DNA of 64,000 bases from Catonia carolina (Eukaryota > Arthropoda > Insecta > Hemiptera > Achilidae): NCBI GenBank assembly GCA_035578175.1, contig JAQMRL010000003.1, positions 98,129,969 through 98,193,968 of the forward strand, read 5' to 3'. Below are positions 25,301-37,300 of this stretch, piece by piece. The notes beneath the pieces are model-generated. The model saw only the letters and a program-made list of their open reading frames with translations, did not search any database and was not told where the DNA came from. Position numbers and translations under genes: made by a program. How positions within the stretch are numbered: position 1 is the stretch's first letter; each line of letters opens with the position of its first letter.

Positions 25301-28300
25301 ACTGTTAGGTTATATTGTTAATTTATTTGCATTGGCAAGAAAAAGTTGTTTCACACCAGATTTTTACTATTATATACTCAATGCATGATATGTTATTGAT
25401 CATATTTTGCAATTTTTCTGTGCGGCCCCTGATGAAAGTTTACTAATTACGATGTGGCCTAAGTGGACGGCTTATTTTTATACATTGCGGCAGCCAACCT
25501 GTTAAAACCATTATTTTTTTATGACATCACTAATTCTGTAAACTTCAATAGGATTACTATATGACATGTAAAACATAAACAAATTAAAATTTTACGTGCA
25601 CAAATGAATTTGAATATAAACTAATATACATACAGGCCATTTAGTCTCCCAGTATATGACATCACTGCGTGTATTTCTTTCAGTATCAATAGTTTTTAAT
25701 TTAACAGCGTGATCATCCCAAGTTAATCTGTAATCCAAATCAACTTGAGCTTCTAAAAAATCTAATGCGGTAACATCATCATATCGTCCATACACTGCAA
25801 ACAAATAAAAACACATTGTAATTAAACTGAAAACGTTTTCACAAGAAAGCTCTGAGCAAAATACATACCAAACTTCATAAAGTTATTTTTCTACAAAGAT
25901 TTTATGAGTTATGAAGGCGGTTTGGTAAGTCCGTGACTTTTTTAATTTCTCACGCAGTAACTTTAAATGAAACAATGCTTTCGTCAGCTGTTTTTTATTT
26001 GTAAACTATTGTGAAACTTTTAGCAAGCTGTGTCATTTAGTTGGTGTTTGACAGCCATCGAAAGCAGACAACCACGTGAATTTTAATGGAAAAAAGTGAA
26101 ATTCATATACTGATTAAGTGTTATTTTTTGCGTTTAAAAACAATCACTGAAATCAAGGAAAGCCTTGATAAATACAACGGAGATTCTGCTCCATCAATTT
26201 CAATGGTGAAGAAGTGGTTTACTGAATTCCGTTGTGGTCGTACCAGCACAAGTGATGCCAAACATTCAGGGCGCCCAAAAGAGGTTGTCACGCCAGAAAT
26301 CGTCGATAAAATCCATGGAATGATATAGGACAATTGGATAATTAAAGTTTGTGAGACGGCTGAGGCATTAGATATCTCAACTAAGCGTGTAAATCACATT
26401 TTACATGAATATTTGGATATGAAAAAGTATCCACGCGATGGGTGCTGTGATTACTCACACTTTAACATTAATACAACAGTGTGACCACTTAAAAGGAGTG
26501 TTTGTCGATGTTCAGCCACAATCCAAATGAGTTTTTGCGCAGTTTTGTAACCGTGGACGAAATATGGATTCATCTCAACACACCAGAGATAAAGGGCCAA
26601 TCAAGACAATGGATTTCTGCGGGGTGAACGTGCTCCAAAGGAATCCAAGGCGGGTCTGCTGGCCAACAAGATCATGGCCACAGTTTTCTGGGATGCACGT
26701 GGTGTCAATCAATTACCTTGAAAAGGATAAAACTATCAACGGCGAATATTATTCAGAGCTTTAGGACAGATTCGATATTGATTTGAAGCAAAAACGACAG
26801 CATTTGAAGAACAATTCTGTTCCATAAAGACAATGCACGGGTGCACACACATGTTGTCACCATGGCAAAAATCTATAAATTAGGCTACATACTGCTACCC
26901 CATCCAGCATATTCTCCAGATTTAGCCCCCAGCGACTATTACCTGTTTCCAAATCTGAACAAATGGCTGGGCGGTAAGAGATTTGGGTGGAATGAAGAGG
27001 TTATCACTGAAACAAACGCAGATTTCGAGGGCCTTGAGAAAACTCATTAGTTTGATGGAATTAAAAAATAGGAAAAAGGCTGGACTACATGTATCGAGCT
27101 AGAAGGAAACTATGTTGAGAAATAAAACTTTTTTGCTGAAAGAAATATCTTTTACTTAAAATGTTACAGACTTATCAAACCGCCCTCGTATTAAGTTATT
27201 TATTATGGTTTTGTTGACAGCTCTGAGAAAAGAATGAAGTTATAAATGACCTGAGTGTTTGGGTAGATTATTTTCAAACTAAAAATAGTTTTGCCCTTTT
27301 TCTATTACTATTATTTTTTTTATTTTTACTTCTCTTGCCTATATATATAAGAATATTATTTTATTAACATTATTTAATATAGGAAGGAGAGTACTGTTAC
27401 TATTTTTTTACTTTTTACACAATACAGATGTATACCAATGTAGTTTAGCACTGAACTAGAGAGCACAGGACTGCTTCAATCGAGTATTGCCATTCACACG
27501 TTGCATCATTCAGTGTTTAGCATCATCCTAATCCCTTATTTTCTACATTTCTTTACTTTTGTTAGTACAAAATTGTTAACTGAAATGTAATTTGCTGTTC
27601 AATAACATACAAGCACATTGCCATTGAAAATTAAAAATAAGTCTGTAAAATTGCATTTTATCATACAAGGACTCCAAATTTTCAGATTATTTTGAATTGA
27701 CTTCTAATTTTGAACCATTATAAAATATAAAATAAAGCAAATATTGAGATTTTTTTAAAAATAAAGCTCATATTCCAACCTACATGAAATTTTTGGATTT
27801 TTTTTGTAAAAAAAATGGCTGAGGGATGAGTAAGAGTGAAGAGAGTTTTGCAGCCGGCATTCGGCTGCTGCTTACCGCATAATATCTAGGGTTAAATCAC
27901 ATTTTTTTATGACCATAACTAAAACATATATATGTAAATACCAGAAGTTAATTACATTAACCACATTAATAATTTATAATTTTCAAAAGATTTCTGGATT
28001 CAGTTATAATCTGTTTATTTGATGCTTTAGAATACTGGCATTTACATATAAAAAGGATATTAAACTGTACTGTATATAACAAAAAGAGACTTACTTTTAT
28101 AACAATACAAGCCTTCTCCTTTATGATTCGATTCCTCTTTTTTCCAGACAGTCAGATTCTCCTGTTCTACAAAGGTATTCCATTCTGAAAAAAAATAAGG
28201 TACAGTGTGTGGAACTACAGCTCAGCGCATGGCGGCCATCACCATACTACTCTCTCCAAAAACATTGACTCCACATAATATGAGCACCTAAGTATTTACT

Positions 28301-31300
28301 CAAACATATCACTTTAAACTAATGCATTTTTATTTGTTTCATTTACCTACATTTCATTTCAATACCCACGCTGAGTTATTTTATTGTTACAATAAATTGT
28401 GTGGTCAATTGGAAAACGTAAATAAAATTTAACATTTACATAAAGTAGCCCTATTGTTTAAATTTTATTTAGGTCTATACTAACTGAAAAAAATCTTGCA
28501 AATTGATCAGATCGATGCTCTAATTATAAAACTACCGGAACTTGCGATTAACATTTCATTTTCCAACATCTTGTTTGAAAAAGTGAGTTAACAAACTGAC
28601 CACATAATTGAAACTTAATACTTGTACAGTTAACACAAAACACAAGTAAACATTCACTTTTAGAAATACTACTATGAAAATGCGAGAATAAGGAGTTATA
28701 AATGATATTGACACTACAAACTGATTTTAAAATATAATTAAATATTACTCACAGCAATATAATCAGATAACATGAACATTCTAATGTTATCAATTCTTGT
28801 TTGGTTTATATATATATAGGTATTATATATGTTGTGATATATGATATAATCAGTTTATAATTTACTTGAACGCGAACAGTGTGTGTTGACAGTTTTTAAA
28901 AGAACAGTGAAGTCTGACTTAATGTTTTTGGAAATGCATGACTTCCCACCTCCTGCTCATATGGCAAACACAAGGTCGTGCACCAAACTGGTCTTCCTCA
29001 CACAGTAATAACCTACTATGGAACGAGCATTTCATCTAAATTATGTATAAATCCAGTACAATCTGATCCTGTTTAATCTGACTTTGTATTACTTAGAACC
29101 ATCGAATACTGAAATATTTTAAACACCAGACAATATTTTCAGTACTTCTAAACCAGTGTTTCCCAACCGGTGGTCCGTGGATCAAAGGTGGTCCGTGAGA
29201 GCCTTCGGGGTGGTCCGTGAGAGTCCGGTGACTACTTATAAAAAAGTAATAATTTCCCGTGATTAAATCAAAGTTACGATCTTCATTGAACAAGATTAAG
29301 TAAATACATTCAAGATTCAGATTAAGTAAAGGTAGAAGAGTTGTGGTGTAAGAAAGCCCTGGGCTTCCCCAAGATTCGGCAAATAGCTTTGCGGTATCTT
29401 ATGATTTTTTCAACCACTTATTTGTGTGAGCAGGGGTTCTCTAGTTTATTTTGAATTAAAAATAAACAATGAAATCGGCTAAGTGTACGCAGTGATTTGA
29501 GAGTAGCTCTTAGCAAGAGCCTAAAACCTAGAATTCCTCAGCTAGTCAGAAAGATTCTTGCACAAAAGTCGCATTGAAATGTTCATTTCATTTTTAATTC
29601 ATTTTTTAATTTTCATTGTTATTTTCGACTAAGTAAATTCTGTATTCCTTATTTTATTAAAAGACAATTTACAATTAAAATATTTTTATTTTTTGTGATA
29701 TACAATGTACCCTACTTTCTGAAAATAACAATTATATGTTTGTAATAGTTTGTTTCTGAAAATTTGTTTTATTTAATCAACTTTTAATTTGGTTACAAGA
29801 TATATGCAATAATGTAATGGGTGGTCCGTGGTAGTTCACTTTCAGGCTGAGTGGTCCGCAGACCACTGCAGGATGGGAACCACTGTTCTAAGCTGATACG
29901 TACAATATATTTATCATGATAAACAAAATATACTGCTTGCCATTTACATTTATTTTTTTTACAACTAGCTGATTCAAAATCAATTACAATATATGTACTG
30001 TCATAACTTTGATCTGATTTCTAAATTTCAATTCGGTAAACTACAGTTATAGTTACTCGAGTAACTGTTTGACTTTTGTTTTAATGAGGGGTAAAGAAGG
30101 GAAAACATCACACTGCGCATGCATCACTGGTTTGGTATCAGTTCACCACTACACCAACGTAAACTATACTTAAGAGAACATGCAATATATTGTGGAACCT
30201 TTTGTAGGTTAACTGTACGGATATAACAAAGCTGAAAGAAATCTTATTTGAAATGGAATAAAATGCTATGAAGTTGAAGCTAAACAAAAATACCTTTCCG
30301 TACCTCTTAACAAAAGCTGTGAGTGAGCGGCTAACTACTGTGATGTTTCTCTTTCCACAATTTGAAATATACAGAAGAAAGTTTGAAAAGCAGTGAAGAA
30401 GATAATTCTTCATCAACCATTTTTTTGAAAACTGGTAATAAAAAGAAATTACCAGACAATATTTTCAGTACTTCTAAACTGATACGTACAATATATTTAT
30501 CATGATAAATATACTGCTTGCCATTTACATTTATTTTTTTTTACAACTAGCTGATTCAAAATCAGCTAGTTGTTTTAAAAGAAAGGCTCAATTTTAATTA
30601 GAAACTTTGTTATTTGTTATTTTTAAAAAATTTTTAAAGGAAGTAGGGTTTAAGTCGAAAAAGTGTCAGTCACAACGAAGTATATTAATTGAAAGGCAAC
30701 ACGTGGTTAACTAACGGTGCAATTGCACCGTAGTAAAATATAGTGTCTCATCATTGAGGTTGGCAGCACTCTCAGCTTTCTCTTTCCTTCCTCACAGCCC
30801 ATCCATACGCAAAATTCATTCCTGTGACTCACTATAGTTTCACTATAGTTACTCATATAGTATGATTCATCAAAGTTTAGAAAATTCAGGTGACACAGGA
30901 TGGGGATAAATTTCAGCCAAAGAGGTAGGGAACAATATGGCCTTGAGGGAAGAAATTTCAGCAGAAACAAATGTTACAAGCATATCCTTGAGTGCATTAA
31001 ATTAAAAAAATACTTGTAAGAAAATAAGAACAAGTAGAATTGAAAAATACTATTAAATACCTACACCGATTCACAACACCGATTCTAAAAAAATTGAATA
31101 AAACAGTCTTTGTCTTTCTATAGACAAGAGTAAATACAAGAAACAGCAATCAAATCAAATGTTAAATAACTGAATATGGTTAAAAACAATCTACACAATT
31201 ACAAAAGAACAGACAGCAAACCAACAAACCTAGTTCACCTGGTTCCAAACAATTAAAACAGTCGCATTTTCCTTCCCCTGTTTTTCTGCAGTACTTTTTT

Positions 31301-34300
31301 CGTTTTAATTCTTTAATTACTTCCAATTCATTTTGGTACCTGAAACAATAATTTAAATAGATAACAACAACGTCAAAATTATGTTTCCTTTTTAATGAGT
31401 CTCAAATAGTGAAAATCTTTTCAACAAAAATCTGTAGTGGAGTTAATCAATGAGTGTTGTCCGGCTAAACTCAGCTGTGTGGAAAATATTTAAATTTAAC
31501 TGAAAAACTATTTAATAAATCTAATTTAGTACTGAAAACTGTCACTACAAATATAGAAAACGAAATTTCAGAGACAACGAAATTGTATTTATTGAAAATA
31601 TTATTGTTTAAACGAAAAATCTGGTGTGAAACTCACACAAATTTATCTTGTCAAAGTAAATAATGGCAAATATAACCTAATATTAGTAATAAAACGTTAG
31701 AAATAAACAAAAAATCTCAAAAACAACCACATTTTAAAATTTTAAACATTTTTAACATTTTAAAAGCACACACGAAAATCACTTTCACGCTAAACTAAGC
31801 TCTGAGAGCCTAGTAATAAAGTTTTCACCGTGCAAATGTATTTTAACAACTTCCTAACTTGAATATTCTAAATTCCATATTGCAGTAATTATTTCCATGC
31901 GGTTTCTGCTTATTACACAACTAGAAAAATAATGCTTGCACGCACTGCTAGCTTCAGATTTTGGTAGATTTTTTATTCAGATTTTCATTAACAAATATCT
32001 GGTCTTAAACACTCAAAACTTTCTCTTGCCATTGCAAATAATGACTAATATAACCTAACATTAGTATAAAACATTAGAAATAAACAAAAACATTAATCTC
32101 AAAAACATAACCTCATTTTAATCATGGGTGAATGATGCATAATGAAAATCAACTAGGCTAGTTTATGCTGAACTAGAGAAAAATGCTTAAAAAACAAAAG
32201 TTGTAATCGTTTAATTTTCTTTAAATTTTATTATGTACACCTTTGTCGTAAAAACTTAAGGCCGAAATCCTAAAATAATAAATTTTTATAGATTTCATAA
32301 AAAAAAACAGAAAATCACAAATTGCCGGTAAACTAAGAGTTATACAAAGAAATGTTTGAAATAAAAGTTGTAGATTTTTAAATTATCTACAATTTTTGTT
32401 GTATACACTTTTGCTGTAAAATGCACATTAAGGCCGCAAACTTAAAAAATCATTTTTTCTAGGAGAGAAACCCACCGGGTTGGTCTAGAGGTAAAGTAGT
32501 AGCCAAAATCAGCTGTTTAACAGCTGATTTTCGGAGACGAAGGTTCCTGGTTCAAATCCTAGTAAAGGTAGTTACTTTTATACGGATTTGAATACTAGAC
32601 AGAGGTTACCGGTGTACTTTGATGGTTGGGGATTAATTAACCATACTCTCTCAGGAATGGTCGGCCTGGGTCTGTACAAGACTACACCTCATTTACACGT
32701 CATACACATCATCCTCATCTCATTGGGTCATGGGGTTGCTTATTGTTCTAAATTGAACAGATTGCAACGTACACAAATTAGGAATAAAAATGAATCTAGG
32801 AGAGAAAAGCCTCCACTTTCAAAAACGATTCAGCAGAATTTCAGCAAACATGGCGCCTACCCTACCTTGTAGAGCATAAAAAATGTACAGTTCAGCCGTT
32901 CTTAGTTTGCTCCTACGGTCAACAAACAAAAGCCACCAACTACAGGGTGCACGCTAGAGTCAACGACTTTACGGATCTCGTATTCCTATTAAGTTAACTC
33001 TTTTTTAAATTATAAGTACTTAAAGTACTCAAAACATTAGTGATGATAAATGATGTAGGCCTAACAATTTCATTTAGAAAAATACTTTTAAAAGTATTTA
33101 GTATTTAAATACTTCTGAAAGTGTTTTGTTGTTACTTTTTAATCAGCGTGTACACATTTTGATATAATGCGCATGTTCAGTGCAGTCATTATTTGTTTAC
33201 ATTAGGAGCAAACTAAGAGAGGCTGGACTTCAGTAAATGAGGCGATTTTCAAAAAAAATTTTAGCAGTTTTTGAGAAAATTGCAAATAAGTGAGAAATGA
33301 CACAAATAAACTACTACTTACGGTTGACCAATTTTGATGAAAATGTTTGTGTCTGGTCCTTTAGTGGTACCACAAAGTTTCAACTTCGTACTAAGTTCAG
33401 TTCTTGAGATATTTTGTTCACAAAACCTACAGACCAATCACTAAAAAAATGGTTTTAGGGTTCAGGGGGTCTGAAAACTTGTAGATACGGTGAAAACTCG
33501 ATTTCGAAAAATCAACAAGACAACAATATATTCCTTCCTATATATTCACGTATAGGCAAGAGAAAGTAAAAATTATTGACAACATGAAAAATAATTGTTA
33601 TGAATTTAAATTTTGAAAAAATATTTAGATATATTTGGTTTAGTTAAAAAATTAACACCTTACACCAATGTCAACGAAATAATGAACAACTATGCCGGTA
33701 CAATAAAACATTTAACATAATATTAACTTCAACACATGCGGTAGGTTCAGTATACAAATACCTACAAATTAAAATTTTTATTTCCATTGTTCAACAATGG
33801 TATGCATGACCTTCTGTATTAAATTCACATTCACCACAATAAATTAAAATGAAAAATTATTTTTTTAAATAAACAAAAAACAATTAGTATGATCTAACAA
33901 ATTGGGTTAATAACAAATTTTTTACATTAAAAATATGAATCGTTTTTGTTTCACAAAAATAGAATTTAGGAAAATATAATAAAAAATTATTTAAACTGTA
34001 AATTTTGAAATTCATTTATTACTTCTCTTACCTATAAGAATAGGGCCTATATAGGAAGGAAAGTATAGTTATAATTTTGATTTTTGGACGAGTTTTCACC
34101 AAATATACAAGTTTTTAAACCCCATAAATCCAAAAAAAAAAAAGGTTTTTAGCGATTGGTCCGTGTATGTGAACAAAATATCTCAAGAACGAAACATTGT
34201 GCGAAGTTGAAACTTAATATATAGCAAGGAAAGTATTGTTTTCATGTCGATTTTAAGAAATCGAGTTTTCACCGGATCTACGTTTTGAGACCCCCTAAAC

Positions 34301-34328
34301 CCAAAAAAAAACATGTTTTTAGCGGTTG

Positions 34329-34369
<41 letters not shown>

Positions 34370-37300
34370 CGGGCGCGCGTGCGTGTAAGTGTGTGTACGT
34401 GCGTGTGTGCGCGCGCGCGCATGAACAAAATATCTCAAGAACGGAACATCGTACGAACTTGAAACTTAAGTTAGATACTACTAGAGAACCCGTCACGAAC
34501 ATTTTCATAAAAATCAGTCAACCAGAAGTAGTATTCGTGTCATTTTTCACTTTTTGGCTATTTTCTCAAAAACGGCTCCGGACCTTTTCCGTTATTTCAC
34601 ATCATACGAGGTAGGGTCAAAAAGTTCCCGGAATTGGTTATTAAAAATTTATTAAAAATATTTATAACATTCTTACATTATTTCCCTTCAAAATACTCTC
34701 CTCCTGCATCTACACATTTATTCCACCGTTCATATAATTGTTGGAAACACTCTTGAAAGCCGTTTTTTTAAAGTTCCTTCAGCCGCTCCGTCGCATTTTC
34801 AATCACCTCTGACGAATCAGCAAAACGATGTCCCTTCAATGCCATTTTTAACCTTGGAAACAGGTAGAAATCTGGTGGTGCGAGATCGGGAGAATATGGA
34901 GGATGTTCCAGAGTGGTAACATTATTCTTGGCAAGGTATTGTTTCACCATTAGGGATCGATGTGCTGGGGCATTGTCGTGCAACAAATACCAGTCATTCT
35001 CTGCCCATTTTTCAGGTCGTTTTCGTCGAATTGCATCTCGTAGCCGTTTTAAGATCTCTGTGTACAATTCTTTATTTACTGTTCTCCCTTCAGGAATAAA
35101 TTCATAATGAATCACTCCACGGTAATCAAAAAACACCTCCAACATCACCTTACCCCGGCTTCTGTCCAAGCGAAATTTTTGTTTTCTTGGTGAAGTTTTT
35201 GACTTCCATTCAGCGGACTGCCGTTTTGTCTGAGGGTCGTAAAGAAAGCACCATGTCTCATCACCTGTAACAATTTTGCGCAGGAAGCTGTCATCTGCAT
35301 CAGCCATTTCAATCAAGTCCCTGGACATGGTCACTCTCATTTCCTTTTGCTCAGGGGATAACATTTTTGGAACAATGTGCAAGCAAACACGGTGCATGTT
35401 CAAGTCATTATGAAGAATGCTGTGAACACTCCCATGTGAAATACCAACTTCAGAGGCAATAGTATTGATGGTTGTTCGCCTGTCCGCACGCACAATTTGT
35501 CGAACGCGCTCAACATTGTCGTCTGTAGTGGAAGTGGAAGGCCGCCCAGTCCGAACGTCATCTTCAATTGTTGTGCGACCGTCGCGAAAACGCTTATGCC
35601 ACTCGTAAACTGCTGTTTTCTTCATCGCAGAATTTCCGTATGCTTTTTTTAGCATCTCAAGAGTCTCCGAGGGTGATTTCTCCAGCAACACACAGAATTT
35701 AATATTGCCACGCTGCTCTAATGACGACATTGCACAATCCGACGAAAGACAGAAACTACGATCTACAATATTAAACACCGAACGCACGGAACCAACTACA
35801 ACTGCCTGCTAACCTCAAAAGCACATTCACTACCAGTTATGCCAACCTCACAAACAAAAATTTCCCTTTCAGCTTACAAATACGTGACTGTAAGCGACCA
35901 TTCCGGGAAATTTTTGACCCTACCTCGTAAAAATATCGTGTGAATGCACCTTTACTGTTCGACCCAGCAACTGCCTGCACGTGTTCTGTACGTACTGTTT
36001 GATTAGCAATCGCTTGAATCTTTTATTTTCGGTTGTTTTCATTTTCATTATAGTTTTGGTTGTTTTTCCTTCATTCTTTTAAAAGTTTCACAAATTAATA
36101 AATTAATTGTGTCGCTTCTTAGAGGTTTACTTATTCTACAAATTGCTTTATTACACACCCAACGGTCCTGTAGTGTTGAGTATCATCGTGTCCATTTAAA
36201 CAAATGCGCGGATTATGCAATAATCCGCGCATTTGTTCTCTTGAAGGAAATTTATAGCTCTTTCCTTAGTAGAAATAATAGGAGCCAACTCCAAAAGATT
36301 CATTATGTATTGAACAGAACACGTGCAAAGCAAACAACCAACTAATGTGTATTAATAAACATGCAAACAATATCTAAAATTAATTGTAGTGAGTGGGAGT
36401 CATCAGTCATAACAATAAAGATGCGTTTACACGAGGCGACTTTAAGGTCTTGTCAAACAGAACGCGGACTGTCGCTCTTGTCCGCGCGGACCCTGTGTTA
36501 GACATTGTTGCATCATCCTAGTCAAATAGACAGCGGCCTACGCCGCGTACCAATCTATTCCGCGGCGGACTGTTGGGAGGTTATATTTTTCTACAGAGTC
36601 CGCGACGGACAGGATGGCCGATGAAGAGGAAAAATTAATTAAACTTGTTAGGGAGCATCCACATTTATATGATATGCAAGATAATGATTACAAAAACTTT
36701 GCTAAGAAAGCACAATCATGGAGAGAAATTGCTGAAAAACTTCAACTAACCAGTAGTATTAAACACAAATTTTATTATTTATATGTTATTACAGTATTTA
36801 TAACAAAAAATTAGTTTTACGTTTTTACTATCGACGTGATTGACAGCATAACTGTGTATTGAAAGTGTATCAATCTATATTAGTCGTTGACTTATTAATT
36901 ATTAACATTATCCATTGACTTAAATAGTTGAAGTAATTAACAAATTGGTCTCGTACAGGGATGTCTGTTCCTGGTAGTGACTTAAGAGGCAGTATAATTT
37001 TGTTATTTACGAACTCACGATAGAAAGCGGAATTTTCGAAGATACTACTATCATTATGCCGCCGCCCATAACTACCTATGTCAACAATAATGAAATTATA
37101 GTTGGCATAAACGAAAGTACATGAAAAATCGGTCTTCGAAAGAATTCAATTCATTTCAAAGTAGGTGAAATTCGCCTACCTCCTCTCTTTTGCAATTAAT
37201 TTCGGGCATTCATTTTCTTTTTCGTTTCGACCGACTCAAAGCGAACAAAATAAGTAATTCTTCTTGGTCTGAGGAACTGCTAGACAATATAAATTAAAGT

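Larger units (their letters stand above)
24219..25361 (+). repeat. ACTTTCTCTTGCC repeat carrying a palindrome and a SINE insert
   Basis: It starts ACTTTCTCTTGGC and ends with AGTTGTTTCACACCAGAT. The first ~340 bp follow the family. The copy then turns back on itself (see 24468-24659), is followed by an inverted S3 SINE-like piece, and resumes near 24840 with AT-rich sequence leading to the usual AAAGTTAACAACTTTTATTT, GCATTTTTCTCTACAGAGCC and terminal stem-loop. Confidence 0.85.
31998..33567 (-). repeat. ACTTTCTCTTGCC repeat with SINE and MITE inserts
   Basis: The ends are TCTGGTCTTAAACACTC and TAGGCAAGAGAAAGT. Removing the SINE (32471-32794) and the MITE (32893-33225) leaves a copy close to full length. 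The (CA)n tract has been lost (33418-33430). Confidence 0.85.
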
